A stretch of DNA of 64,000 bases from Oceanitalea sp047302425 (GCF_047302425.1 NZ_CP154855.1:1426001-1490000); one strand, 5' to 3'; shown: positions 42,849 through 51,540, counted from the stretch's first letter. Made by a program: numbers and translations. Notes: generated from the letters alone by a model not told the origin.

Positions 42849-43982
42849 GTGAACGCCGCACTCCTCGACCGCTCGGGCCTGGCCGCCGCCGGGAGGGTCG
42901 TCGTCAAGATCGGCTCCTCCTCGCTCACCGCCCCCGGTGGGCGGCTCGACCTCGACCGGGTCCGCCGCCTCGCCGCCCTCGTGGCCGAGCGGCGGGCGGG
43001 CGGGCAGGAGGTCGTCCTCGTCTCCTCCGGCGCGATCGCCGCGGGCATCGCCCCGCTCGGCCTGCCGATGCGGCCCACCGACCTCGCCACCGCGCAGGCC
43101 ACCGCCTCGGTCGGGCAGGGCCTGCTCGTCGCCCGCTACACCGAGGCCTTCGCCGAGCACGGCCGGCGGGTGGGGCAGGTGCTCCTCACGGCCGAGGATC
43201 TCATCCGGCGCCAGCACTACCGCAACGCGCAGCGGGCGCTGGCCCGTCTCCTCGCCCTGGGCGTCGTGCCGATCGTCAACGAGAACGACACCGTCGCCAC
43301 CGACGAGATCCGCTTCGGGGACAACGACCGCCTCGCCGCGCTCGTCGCGCACCTCGTCCGCGCCGACGCGCTCGTCCTCCTCACCGACGTCGACGGCCTC
43401 TACGACGGCCCGCCCTCCCGCCCCGGCACCCGCCGGATCGCCGAGGTCCACGGCCCCGAGGACCTCGAAGGCATCGAGGTGACCGGCCGGGGGACCTCGA
43501 TCGGCACGGGCGGGATGGTGACGAAGCTCGAGGCGGCCTCGATCGCGACGAGCGCCGGGGTGCCGGTCGTCCTCACCGCCGCCGACAACGCCGAGCGGGC
43601 CCTGGCGGGGGAGCCGGTCGGCACGTGGTTCGCCGCGACCGGCCGCCGCAAGAGCACCCGCCGCCTGTGGCTGGCCCACGCCGCCCGCACGAGCGGCCGG
43701 CTCGTCCTCGACGACGGCGCCCTCCACGCGATCACCCACGGCAAGCGCTCGCTCCTCGCGGCCGGGGTCACGGGGGTCGAGGGCGACTTCGAGCCCGGGG
43801 ACCCGGTCGAGCTCGCCAGCGCCGCGGGCGTCGTCACCGCGCGCGGGCTCGTCGCCTACAGCGCCGCGGAGGTCCGCGAGATGCGCGGGAGGACGACGGC
43901 GGAGCTCCAGGAGCGGGACGGCACCGCCCACCCGCGCCCGGTCGTCCACCGCGACGACCTCGTCATCGTCCGCCGCTACTAG
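42849..43982 (+). CDS. proB: Glutamate 5-kinase
   Basis: The 377-aa enzyme has VVVKIGSSSLTAPGG, VLVSSGAIAAGI, PIVNENDTVATDEIRFGDNDRLAALVA and GTGGMVTKLEAA of the amino acid kinase domain, and a C-terminal PUA domain (GRLVLDDGALHAIT ... VARGLVAYSAAEVREM). It makes gamma-glutamyl phosphate, the first step of proline synthesis. GTG 42849 follows obgE by 4 bases. proA, often next, is absent here; a convergent SDR gene follows and shares the stop-codon tetramer CTAG. Confidence 0.95.
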   Translation: MNAALLDRSGLAAAGRVVVKIGSSSLTAPGGRLDLDRVRRLAALVAERRAGGQEVVLVSSGAIAAGIAPLGLPMRPTDLATAQATASVGQGLLVARYTEAFAEHGRRVGQVLLTAEDLIRRQHYRNAQRALARLLALGVVPIVNENDTVATDEIRFGDNDRLAALVAHLVRADALVLLTDVDGLYDGPPSRPGTRRIAEVHGPEDLEGIEVTGRGTSIGTGGMVTKLEAASIATSAGVPVVLTAADNAERALAGEPVGTWFAATGRRKSTRRLWLAHAARTSGRLVLDDGALHAITHGKRSLLAAGVTGVEGDFEPGDPVELASAAGVVTARGLVAYSAAEVREMRGRTTAELQERDGTAHPRPVVHRDDLVIVRRY

Positions 43983-44770
43983 GAGCCCTCCGGCCAGCTG
44001 TCCGGGGCCTCCTTGCCGCCCTCGACGACCTCCTCCTGAACGCCGGGCAGCTCGGTCCAGTCGTCCTTGGGGCGGTAGCCGAGCTCGAGCATCGTGTTCG
44101 TGAGGTCCCAGCGGCGGTTGGGGTTGTCGGAGACGGCGTAGTAGACGCCGTAGGGGACCTCGGCCTCGATGGCGCGGCGCACGACGTGCTCGCAGTCGTC
44201 CGGGCTCAGCCACATCGCGCGCAGCACGTCCTCCTCCGCCTCGAGGGGGTCCTCGGTGTACCAGCCGATGCGCAGCGCGATGAACTCCAGGCCGTGCTCG
44301 TCGTGGTAGAAGCGGCCCAGCGTCTCGCCGAAGACCTTCGACACCCCGTAGAGGGAGTCCGGGCGCGGCAGGTGGTGCGGGTAGACCGGCCACTCGCCGA
44401 GGCGGTCGTACATGCCCATCGCGTGGTTGGAGGAGGCGAAGACGACGCGCCGCACCCCGGCCTCGCGCGCCGCCTCGAGCACGTTGCGGGTACCGACAAT
44501 GTTGGCGCGGAGCACGGCGTCCCACTCCGACTCCGGTGACGCCGCCCCCGCGAGGTGGACGACGACGTCGACGCCCTCCATGAGCCCGAGCACCTCGGCG
44601 TAGTCGTCGAGGTCGGCGATGTGGAGGGTGTCCTCCTGCTCGTCGGTCGCGGGGTGGCGGCCCTGCGTCACGAGGTCGTAGTCCCCGCCGAGGCGGTCCT
44701 CGAGAAGTACACCGATGCCGCCGGTCGCACCGGTGAGCAGCACCCTGGTCCGTCGCGTGTCTGAGGTCAT
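43979..44770 (-). CDS. NAD-dependent epimerase/dehydratase family protein (uronate dehydrogenase-like)
   Basis: The 263-aa Rossmann protein has the nucleotide loop LLTGATGGIG, VVHLAGAASPES, SSNHAMGMYDR and the catalytic YGVSK. Sequence order and length are closest to uronate dehydrogenase-type SDRs that oxidise uronic acids, but the substrate is uncertain. ATG 44770 gives the usual N-terminus TSDTRRTRVLLTG; the frame is open further upstream but without family sequence. It overlaps proB by 4 bases tail to tail. Confidence 0.83.
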   Translation of the reverse strand: MTSDTRRTRVLLTGATGGIGVLLEDRLGGDYDLVTQGRHPATDEQEDTLHIADLDDYAEVLGLMEGVDVVVHLAGAASPESEWDAVLRANIVGTRNVLEAAREAGVRRVVFASSNHAMGMYDRLGEWPVYPHHLPRPDSLYGVSKVFGETLGRFYHDEHGLEFIALRIGWYTEDPLEAEEDVLRAMWLSPDDCEHVVRRAIEAEVPYGVYYAVSDNPNRRWDLTNTMLELGYRPKDDWTELPGVQEEVVEGGKEAPDSWPEGS

Positions 44771-44813
44771 GGCCCCATCGTGCAGGCGGACCGGGGCGCT
44801 CGCAGCCGGGGCG

Positions 44814-44957
44814 TCAGCGGGAACGCTCGGCGTCCTCCGTGCGATCGTCCGCGGCGGGGACGGTGCAGACGCCGTCGACGCACACGGCGGCGTCGTCGTC
44901 ACCGACCATCGTCAGCCCCGCGGGAGGCGGGAAGGTGGGGAGGACCGGCTCGGTCAT
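44814..44957 (-). CDS. Small Cys-pair protein coupled to the DsbA-family gene
   Basis: A 47-codon frame begins at ATG 44957 overlapping the stop of the upstream DsbA-family gene by 4 bases. The product is acidic and Pro-rich and contains CVDGVC, with no membrane segment. Coupling to a thiol-disulfide protein and the Cys pair suggest a redox or metal partner. No homologue is known to me. It stops 43 bp before the start of the SDR gene. Confidence 0.6.
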   Translation of the reverse strand: MTEPVLPTFPPPAGLTMVGDDDAAVCVDGVCTVPAADDRTEDAERSR

Positions 44958-45607
44958 CGCGCCGCCACCGCCTCGCTGCGGACCTGCTCGAGGGCCTGGG
45001 TGAAGACGGCCGCCTGCTGGGCGCCCGAGACGCCGTACTTCCCGCCGATGACGAAGAAGGGCACGCCCTGGATGCCGTAGGCGCGGGCCTGGGCGATGTC
45101 CGCGGCGACGGCCTCGGAGTGGGTGCCCTCCTCGAGGGCGGTGCGCAGGGCCTCGGGGTCCAGCCCGGCGTCCGCGCCGAGCGCGACGAGCTCCTCGACC
45201 TTGCCGACGTGGCGGCCCTCGACGAAGTACGCGCGGAAGAGACGCTCGACGAGCTCGAGCTGGCGGCCGTGCTGCCTGGCGTGGTGGAGGGCCTCGTGGG
45301 CGAGGAGGGTCTTGGTCTGGCGCACGGCGGCGTAGTCGTACTCCAGGCCCACCTCGGCGGCGATGGCCGTCACCTGCTCGAGCATCTGCTCGACCTGGGC
45401 GTGCGGCATGCCCTTGTGCCGGGAGAGGAAGTCGGCCGCGCTGCCCTCGAAGTCGACCGGGGTGTCCGGCGCGAGCTCGAAGGAGTGGTAGGTGACGGTG
45501 ACGTCGCCGTCGAAGGCGGCCACGCCCTCCTCGAAGCGGCGCTTGCCGATGTAGCACCACGGGCAGGCGATGTCGGACCAGATGTCGACGTGGATGGGTG
45601 AGGTCAT
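44954..45607 (-). CDS. DsbA family oxidoreductase, FrnE-like
   Basis: The 217-aa protein opens with VDIWSDIACPWCYIGKRRFE, carrying the redox CPWC motif typical of FrnE/2-hydroxychromene isomerase-like cytoplasmic DsbA proteins, a helical insertion, and the cis-Pro loop IQGVPFFVIG. It lacks a signal peptide, so it acts in the cytoplasm, probably in thiol-disulfide or polyketide-related chemistry. ATG 45607 is chosen because family sequence begins there. Confidence 0.9.
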   Translation of the reverse strand: MTSPIHVDIWSDIACPWCYIGKRRFEEGVAAFDGDVTVTYHSFELAPDTPVDFEGSAADFLSRHKGMPHAQVEQMLEQVTAIAAEVGLEYDYAAVRQTKTLLAHEALHHARQHGRQLELVERLFRAYFVEGRHVGKVEELVALGADAGLDPEALRTALEEGTHSEAVAADIAQARAYGIQGVPFFVIGGKYGVSGAQQAAVFTQALEQVRSEAVAAR

Positions 45608-45650
45608 ACCAGCGCCAACCGCGGGCGGCGCCGGGTTCTTCCCGGCGTGC

Positions 45651-45953
45651 TCAGCCGCGCGCGGTGTAGGTGAGGCAGTCGGCTGCCGAGCCGCCCGCAC
45701 CGACGCGGATCTCGCTCGCCGTGCACTCGAGCTCGGCGTTGTGCACGCAGTCGGTGCGCTGGCAGGCGCCGACGTGGGCCAGCACCTTGTCCAGTCCGCC
45801 CTTGGTGCCGAGCGGGATGAAGGTGACGCACGCGGCGTCGCCCCGCTCCCCGGCGATCGTCACCGCGGCGGCGTGACAGTCGTGGTCGTGGTTGAACCCG
45901 CAGCCGGTCACCGCGCCCTCGGTGACCGGGGGCAGCTCCGCCAGAGCGCTCAT
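45651..45953 (-). CDS. Cys-rich protein with two DUF1540 modules
   Basis: The 100-aa protein has two repeats of the small Cys module: CGFNHDHDCHAAAVTI with a later C, and CVHNAELECTASEIRVG with a later C; its nine Cys and three His suggest metal binding. It is soluble and has no export signal. ATG 45953 is preceded by AGGAGCAGGA. A DtxR/IdeR-like palindrome lies 105 bp upstream, so its expression may respond to iron. Function of DUF1540 is not established. Confidence 0.85.
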   Translation of the reverse strand: MSALAELPPVTEGAVTGCGFNHDHDCHAAAVTIAGERGDAACVTFIPLGTKGGLDKVLAHVGACQRTDCVHNAELECTASEIRVGAGGSAADCLTYTARG

Positions 45954-46038
45954 CGTCCTGCTCCTCGCCTCGTGCCGCTCGTCGTCGTCTCGCGGCCCTG
46001 CCCCGAGAATAGACCGGAAATGGCAAGAAAGCAGCAGG

Positions 46039-46064
46039 AAATGGTGAGGAGAAATGGTGAGGAG
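46039..46064. repeat. Tandem 13-bp repeat in the DUF1540 promoter region
   Basis: AAATGGTGAGGAG occurs twice in direct succession (46039-46051 and 46052-46064) in a short AT-richer stretch; the second copy supplies the left half of the adjacent iron box. Confidence 0.8.
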
Positions 46065-46076
46065 AGCCTTACCTCA
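46058..46076 (-). promoter_or_regulatory. DtxR/IdeR-like iron box upstream of the DUF1540 gene
   Basis: TGAGGAGAGCCTTACCTCA agrees with the 19-bp consensus at 13 positions and shares TTACCTCA with the box at 35342. The flanks extend the symmetry to GGTGAGG...CCTCACC. It stands between Ku and the DUF1540 gene, both leftward, so it can only serve the latter. Confidence 0.5.
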
Positions 46077-46117
46077 CCTATTCCGTAAAACGCAACGCCA
46101 GCGTTTCGTTGAACGTG

Positions 46118-47092
46118 TCACGCGGTCTTCTTGCTCGCGGTCTTCTTGCGGGCGGCGGGCTTCTTCGTGGTCGAGGACGACGACGAGGAGGACTTCTTCG
46201 CGGCGGTCGACTTCGCGGCCGGCTTCTTCTTCTCGGCCGTCGAGGAGGAGGTCTTCTTCGTCGTCGACGAGGACGCCTTGGAGGCGGACCCCGAGCCGGC
46301 CTTCTTCTCCTTGGCCGCGGAGACCGAGCGGCGCAGGGCCTCCATGAGGTCGAGGACCTCGGCCTCCTCACCCTCCTCGCGGTCGGTGCCGAAGGTCTCC
46401 TCGGTGTCGACGGTGTCGCCCTGCTCGAGCTTCGCCTCGACAAGGGTGCGCAGCTGGGCCTGGTACTCGTCGGTGTACTCCGACGGGTCGAAGTCGCCGG
46501 AGAAGTTCTCCACCAGCGCCTGGCTCATCTCCAGCTCCTTGGCGCTGATCCGCACGTCCTTGTCGATCCCGGCGAAGTCGGGCTGGCGCACCTCGTCGTC
46601 CCACAGGAGCGTCTGGAGGACCATGACGTCGTCGCGGACCCGCAGTGCACCGAGCTGGGTGCGCTGGCGCAGGGTGAAGGACACGATCGCCGTACGGTCG
46701 GTCTCCTCGAGGGTGCGGCGCAGCAGTGCGTAGGACTTCGCGGAGGTCGAGGCGGGGGCGAGGTAGTAGGTCTTGGCCATCATCACCGGGTCGACCTGGT
46801 CGCTCGGCACGAACTGGAGGATCTCGATCTCGCGGGACTTCTCCGTCGGCAGCTCCGCGAGCTCCTCGTCGGTGATGACGACGGTCCGGTCGCCGTCGTC
46901 GTAGGCCTTGTTGATGTTGTCCCACTCGACCGCCTCGCCGCAGATCTCGCAGCGGCGCTGGTAGCGGATGCGGCCGCCGTCGGCGTCGTGGACCTGGTGC
47001 AGGCGCAGGTCGTGGCTCTCGGTGGCGCTGTAGACCGAGATCGGGACGTTGACCAGCCCGAAGGTGATCGAGCCCTTCCAGATCGCGCGCAT
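46118..47092 (-). CDS. ku: Non-homologous end-joining protein Ku
   Basis: The 324-aa protein starts MRAIWKGSITFGLVNVPISVYSATE, diagnostic of bacterial Ku, has CEICG and the EYTDEYQAQLRTLVEAKL dimerisation/ligase-contact region, and ends in a Lys/Ser/Ala-rich basic tail of about 65 residues. Ku binds double-strand ends and recruits LigD, encoded nearby at 47668. The extended basic C-terminus is like the DNA-binding tails of mycobacterial and streptomycete Ku. ATG 47092 is the family start. Confidence 0.96.
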   Translation of the reverse strand: MRAIWKGSITFGLVNVPISVYSATESHDLRLHQVHDADGGRIRYQRRCEICGEAVEWDNINKAYDDGDRTVVITDEELAELPTEKSREIEILQFVPSDQVDPVMMAKTYYLAPASTSAKSYALLRRTLEETDRTAIVSFTLRQRTQLGALRVRDDVMVLQTLLWDDEVRQPDFAGIDKDVRISAKELEMSQALVENFSGDFDPSEYTDEYQAQLRTLVEAKLEQGDTVDTEETFGTDREEGEEAEVLDLMEALRRSVSAAKEKKAGSGSASKASSSTTKKTSSSTAEKKKPAAKSTAAKKSSSSSSSTTKKPAARKKTASKKTA

Positions 47093-47263
47093 GCTCCTGC
47101 CTCCTCGCCGGCGGGTGCCGGCCCTCGTCGGTCTGCCCCCAGTGAAGTGCCCGTACCGTACTCCCGCCAGCGGAGATCCGGGAGGGGGAGCGGCAAAGTC
47201 GGTACAGGACCACCCCCTGCCCCCTACGGTGGAGGCGCGCACGGACGCGCGGAAGGAGCGGGC

Positions 47264-47632
47264 ATGGAGATCTGGCTGTGGGTCGTCACGGCGGTGGTGG
47301 CGATCATCTTCCTCGGCTCCGGGGTGTCCAAGATCGTCACCTCCCGGCAGGCGCTCTACGACAGCGGCATGACCTACGTGCAGGACGTGCACCCCGCCGC
47401 GCTCAAGGGGATCGGCGTCCTCGAGCTCGCCGGCGCCCTCGGCCTCGTCCTGCCGCCCACGCTCGAGCGCGCCGTCCACCTCGTGCCCGTCGCGTCAGGG
47501 GCGCTCGCCGTCATGATGCTCGTCGCCACCGCCCTCCACGTGCGCCGCCGCGAGCCCTTCGCCGTGCCGCTGGCGCTCGCGGTCATCGCGGCCACGCTCA
47601 CCGTGCTGCGGCTCACGGCCTACCCCGTGTAG
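47264..47632 (+). CDS. DoxX family membrane protein
   Basis: The 122-aa protein has four hydrophobic helices (IWLWVVTAVVAIIFLGSGVSK; IGVLELAGALGLVLP; LVPVASGALAVMMLVATAL; VPLALAVIAATLTVLRL), the DoxX layout. Some DoxX proteins sit in membrane oxidoreductase complexes; the role here is unknown. GGAAGGAG precedes ATG 47264. It lies between divergent Ku and co-directional LigD and may be transcribed with LigD (35-bp gap). Confidence 0.8.
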   Translation: MEIWLWVVTAVVAIIFLGSGVSKIVTSRQALYDSGMTYVQDVHPAALKGIGVLELAGALGLVLPPTLERAVHLVPVASGALAVMMLVATALHVRRREPFAVPLALAVIAATLTVLRLTAYPV

Positions 47633-47667
47633 GTGCGCGGCCCGCGCCCGCCGGGCAGCATGGCGCC

Positions 47668-50172
47668 ATGGCGAAGGACGGCGCACCCGTGGTCGTGCAG
47701 GTGGACGGCCGCCGGCTGCGCCTGACCAACCTCGACAAGGTCCTTTACCCAGCCACGGGCACGACCAAGGCCGACGTCCTCGAGTACTACTCACAGATCG
47801 CGCCGGTCATGCTGCCGCACTGCGCCGGGCGGCCCGCCACCCGCAAGCGCTGGCCGAACGGCACCGGCACGGGGCAGGACCCGGGCCAGGTGTTCTTCCA
47901 GAAGAACGTCGAGGCCGGCGCCCCGGAGTGGGTCGAGCGGGTGGAGATCGAGCACAGCGACCACGTCAACACCTACCCGCTCGTCGACAGTGCCGCGACG
48001 CTCGCGTGGTTCGCGCAGGTGGCCGCGCTCGAGGTCCACGTGCCGCAGTGGCGGGTGAGCAGCGACGGGCAGCGGCGCAAGCCCGACCGCCTCGTCCTCG
48101 ACCTCGACCCCGGCGAGGGCGCGGGCCTGGCCGAGTGCGTCGAGGTGGCGGTCCTCGCGCGCGACATCCTCCAGGGCATGGGCCTGGACCCCGTCCCGGT
48201 GACGAGCGGCTCCAAGGGCATCCACCTGTACGCCGCGCTGCGGGGCACCGCCACGTCCGACGAGGTGAGCGAGGTGGCCAAGGAGCTGGCCCGCAGCCTC
48301 GAGGCGGACCACCCCGACCTCGTCGTGTCGAACATGAAGAAGGAGCTGCGGCGCGGGAAGGTCCTCGTCGACTGGTCGCAGAACAACGGGAACAAGACGA
48401 CGATCGCGCCCTACTCCCTGCGTGGCCGGGAGCGGCCGATGGTCGCCGCCCCGCGCACGTGGCGCGAGCTCACCCACCCGAGCCTGCGGCACCTGGACCT
48501 GCGCGAGGTCGTCGAGCGCGTCGAGCGCCGGGGCGACCCGATGGCCGGGCTGGGGGAGGCGGCCGACCAGGCCGGCGGGCAGCCGCGGCGCGACCGGCTC
48601 GAGGTGTACCGCGCCAAGCGCGACGCCGCGAAGACCCCCGAGCCCGTGCCCGCCGCCGTCGCCCCCGACGACGGCACCCTCTCCTTCGTCATCCAGGAGC
48701 ACCACGCCAGCCGCCTCCACTGGGACCTGCGCCTCGCGCACGACGGCGTCCTCGTCAGCTGGGCGCTGCCCAAGTGCGTGCCGACGTCGCCCAGGAAGAA
48801 CCACCTCGCGGTCCAGACCGAGGACCACCCGATGGAGTACCTCACCTTCTCCGGGACGATTCCCAAGGGCGAGTACGGCGCGGGCGAGATGACGATCTGG
48901 GACACCGGGACCTACACCTTCGAGAAGTGGCGGGAGGGCAAGGAGGTCATCGTCACGCTCACCGGCCAGGAGGACGGCGGGCTCGCCGGCCCCGACGGGC
49001 CGGGCCGCACGAGCCGCTTCGCGCTCATCCACACCGGTGGCCGGTCCGAGGGGGAGGAGAACCACTGGCTCATCCACCTCATGTCCGCCCCCGACCAGCC
49101 CCCGGCGGCCTCCCTCTCGCGCCGAGAGCGGGACTCTCCGGCGCCCACCTCCCGCCCCTCGCGCCGAGAGCCGGAGTCTCCGGCGCCGTCGTCGGACCGC
49201 GACGCCTCGCCGGAGTTCGTCGTCCCCATGCTCGCCACCCTGAGCGAGGCCACGGCCCTCGACGCCTCGGCCGAGTGGGCGGTGGAGATGAAGTGGGACG
49301 GGGTGCGCGCCGTCGTCCTCGTCGAGGACGGGCAGGTCCGCCTCGTGGGCCGCAGCGGGCGGGAGGTCACCGACACCTACCCCGAGCTCGCCGGCCTCGC
49401 CGAGTGCGTCGACGCACGCACCGCCGTGCTCGACGGGGAGATCGTCGCCCTCACCGACACCGGCCGCCCCGACTTCGGCCTGCTCCAGCAGCGCATCCAG
49501 CTGACCGATGCGCGGGCCATCGCCCGGGCGGCGGAGGAGAACCCGGTGCGCCTCATGCTCTTCGACGCGCTCGCCGTCGACGGCACGAGCCTGCTGCGCC
49601 GGACCTACGACGAGCGGCGGGAGGTGCTCGAGGACGTCGTCGACCCGTCGGGCTGCGCACTCGTCGAGATCCCGCCCGCCTTCGACGGCGACCTCGAGGC
49701 CGCCGTCACCGCCAGCCGCCAGTGGCAACTCGAGGGCGTCGTCGCCAAGCGGCGCGACTCCACCTACACCCCGGGACGGCGCAGCCGCTCGTGGCTCAAG
49801 ATCAAGCACGCGAGCACCCAGGAGGCCGTCGTCGTCGGCTGGCGCCCGGGGCAGGGCAACCGGGCGGGGAAGGTCGGCTCCCTCCTCCTCGCGCTGCCCG
49901 AGGACGGCGAGCTGCGGTACATCGGGCGGGTGGGGACCGGCTTCTCCGAGAGGGACGCCGCGCAGTGGGCTCGTGAGCTGAGCCGCGAGGAGCGCAAGAC
50001 CGCCCCGCTCGAGGTGCCCCGCCCCGAGGCGCGGGACGCGCGGTGGGTGACGCCGCGCCGGGTGGCCGAGGTCGAGTTCGCGGAGTGGACCTCCACCGGA
50101 CGCCTGCGTCACCCGCGCTGGCGTGGCTGGCGGCCCGACAAGGAGCCGGCCGACGTCGTCCTGGAGACCTGA
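47668..50172 (+). CDS. ligD: Multifunctional ATP-dependent DNA ligase LigD (POL-PE-LIG)
   Basis: The 834-aa protein has a primase-polymerase domain (1 to about 310) with metal Asp145/Asp147 in LDLDPGEG, a 3'-phosphoesterase domain (about 335-475) with EHHASRLHWDLRL (His345/His346), and an ATP ligase domain (about 520-834) with nucleophile Lys542 in EMKWDGVRAVV and later WLKIKH. This is the mycobacterial domain order. It fills, trims and seals breaks held by Ku. The linker before the ligase domain contains two near-identical 30-bp palindromic repeats in frame. Confidence 0.95.
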   Translation: MAKDGAPVVVQVDGRRLRLTNLDKVLYPATGTTKADVLEYYSQIAPVMLPHCAGRPATRKRWPNGTGTGQDPGQVFFQKNVEAGAPEWVERVEIEHSDHVNTYPLVDSAATLAWFAQVAALEVHVPQWRVSSDGQRRKPDRLVLDLDPGEGAGLAECVEVAVLARDILQGMGLDPVPVTSGSKGIHLYAALRGTATSDEVSEVAKELARSLEADHPDLVVSNMKKELRRGKVLVDWSQNNGNKTTIAPYSLRGRERPMVAAPRTWRELTHPSLRHLDLREVVERVERRGDPMAGLGEAADQAGGQPRRDRLEVYRAKRDAAKTPEPVPAAVAPDDGTLSFVIQEHHASRLHWDLRLAHDGVLVSWALPKCVPTSPRKNHLAVQTEDHPMEYLTFSGTIPKGEYGAGEMTIWDTGTYTFEKWREGKEVIVTLTGQEDGGLAGPDGPGRTSRFALIHTGGRSEGEENHWLIHLMSAPDQPPAASLSRRERDSPAPTSRPSRREPESPAPSSDRDASPEFVVPMLATLSEATALDASAEWAVEMKWDGVRAVVLVEDGQVRLVGRSGREVTDTYPELAGLAECVDARTAVLDGEIVALTDTGRPDFGLLQQRIQLTDARAIARAAEENPVRLMLFDALAVDGTSLLRRTYDERREVLEDVVDPSGCALVEIPPAFDGDLEAAVTASRQWQLEGVVAKRRDSTYTPGRRSRSWLKIKHASTQEAVVVGWRPGQGNRAGKVGSLLLALPEDGELRYIGRVGTGFSERDAAQWARELSREERKTAPLEVPRPEARDARWVTPRRVAEVEFAEWTSTGRLRHPRWRGWRPDKEPADVVLET
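49116..49187. repeat. Two in-frame palindromic 30-bp repeats in the LigD linker
   Basis: Copies start at 49116 and 49158 (period 42 bp, 14 codons) and agree in 28 of 30 bases. Each contains GCGCCGAGA and TCTCCGGCGC arms that can fold into a hairpin with one bulge. They encode SRRERDSPAP and SRREPESPAP. Confidence 0.88.
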
Positions 50173-50229
50173 GCGTCGCAGGGCCCCCAGCCCGAGGACG
50201 TAGCATGCGCTCGGACGAAAGGAGCTGGG

Positions 50230-51006
50230 ATGGCGACACGCGCGGTCCTCCGTGCCGAGGACCTGTGGGCGGGCTACCCCGGGGCGCACGTGCTCCGCGG
50301 GATCGACCTCGAGGTCCGGTCCGGCGACGCACCGCTCGGGATCGTCGGGCCCTCGGGAGCCGGGAAGACGACACTCGTGCGGGCCCTGCAGGGCCAGCTG
50401 CGGCCCGTCCAGGGCACGGTGACCTTCAACGACCGCCCCGTCCACCGCTTGCCGCGCAAGGACGGCAAGACCTTCAAGGCGGCGGTGCGCTTCACCTCCC
50501 AGGACTCCCTCACGGTCACCGACCCCCGGCTCACCGTCGCCCGCAGCCTCGGGCTCGCGCTGGGCGAGGCACGCAAGGCCGGACGTACCCACGCGACGTC
50601 GATGTGCGACCTGCTCGACGCCGTCGGCCTCCCCTCTGGGTTCTCCACGCGGCGCCTCGCCACCCTCTCGGGCGGGGAGAAGCAGCGGGTGGCGCTCGCG
50701 GCGGCGCTCGCGACCCGGCCGGAGATCCTCGTCCTCGACGAGCCGCTCACCGCCGTCGACCCGCAGTCGCGCGCCAACCTGGCCCGGCGGCTGGCGGGCC
50801 TGCTCGCCGAGCTGGACACCGCCGTCGTCCTCGTGTCCCACGACCTCGAGCTCGTCGAGCGCACCTGCAGCCAGGTCCACATCCTCGCCGAGGGCACCTT
50901 CGTCGCCACCGGCCCGCTCGGGGAGCTCCTCGGCGGTGCCGACCAGCACCCCACGGTGCGCGAGCTCGCCGAGGCCGCGCCGCTGGCGGTCCAGCGCTTC
51001 CGCTGA
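50230..51006 (+). CDS. ABC transporter ATP-binding protein, orphan
   Basis: The 258-aa ATPase has Walker A GPSGAGKTT, signature LSGGEKQRVALAAAL, Walker B ILVLDEPLTAVD and H-loop VSHDLELVER. A conserved-looking insertion (LPRKDGKTFKAAVRFTSQDSLT) replaces a canonical Q-loop context but keeps Gln before DSLT. No permease or binding protein is adjacent. GAAAGGAGCTGGG precedes the ATG. The substrate is unknown; it may work with a permease encoded elsewhere. Confidence 0.88.
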   Translation: MATRAVLRAEDLWAGYPGAHVLRGIDLEVRSGDAPLGIVGPSGAGKTTLVRALQGQLRPVQGTVTFNDRPVHRLPRKDGKTFKAAVRFTSQDSLTVTDPRLTVARSLGLALGEARKAGRTHATSMCDLLDAVGLPSGFSTRRLATLSGGEKQRVALAAALATRPEILVLDEPLTAVDPQSRANLARRLAGLLAELDTAVVLVSHDLELVERTCSQVHILAEGTFVATGPLGELLGGADQHPTVRELAEAAPLAVQRFR

Positions 51007-51019
51007 ACGCCCCCGCATA

Positions 51020-51063
51020 CGCCGACAGCCGGAATCCTCCGCGGAGGAGCCCGGCTGTCGGCG
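51020..51063. terminator. Nested hairpin between the convergent ABC ATPase and dps
   Basis: CGCCGACAGCCGG (51020-51032) pairs perfectly with CCGGCTGTCGGCG (51051-51063) and encloses a second palindrome CCTCCGCGGAGG (51036-51047). The left arm plus loop start recur inside mutM. Confidence 0.85.
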
Positions 51064-51081
51064 TCAGTGAGCGGGGTGGGG

Positions 51082-51540
51082 TCAGCTGGCGTCGCCGCTG
51101 GCGGCGCGGAACATCCACGCCTGCTTCTCGAGGCCGCTGGCGACCGTGACGAGGAGGTCGTGGCTCAGCGGGTCGCTCTCCTCGATGTCGTCGAGCCGGC
51201 CCTTGATGCGGTCGGCGACGCCCTGGAGGCGCTCCTCGAACTGGCGGATGACCTTGTCGTCGGCGAGGCGACCGCCCGACAGGGCCTCGACCTGGGTGGA
51301 GCTGGCCACGGTGGAGGCGCGGCCGTCGGGCTCGCCGCCGATCGCGACGAGGCGCTCGGCGACGTCGTCGGAGGCGAGGCGGACCTCGGAGGTGACCTCG
51401 TCGAGCTGGAGGTGGACGGAGCGGAAGTGCGACCCGTAGATGTTCCAGTGCGCCTGCTTGGCCTGCAGGGACAGGTCGATGAGGTCGACGAGGGTCTCCT
51501 GAAGTCCGGTGAGGACCTTCTCCGTGGGCTTGGCAGCCAT
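51082..51540 (-). CDS. dps: Dps family ferritin-like DNA protection protein
   Basis: The 152-aa protein has the Dps ferroxidase layout: QAHWNIYGSHFRSVHLQLDEV with His and Asp/Glu ligands and DDVAERLVAIGGEPDG. Dps dodecamers oxidise and store Fe(II) and shield DNA under oxidative or starvation stress. ATG 51540 is preceded by GGGAGAGAG. It is divergent from the leuS leader with a gap of about 120 bp. No iron box is seen in front of it. Confidence 0.94.
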   Translation of the reverse strand: MAAKPTEKVLTGLQETLVDLIDLSLQAKQAHWNIYGSHFRSVHLQLDEVTSEVRLASDDVAERLVAIGGEPDGRASTVASSTQVEALSGGRLADDKVIRQFEERLQGVADRIKGRLDDIEESDPLSHDLLVTVASGLEKQAWMFRAASGDAS

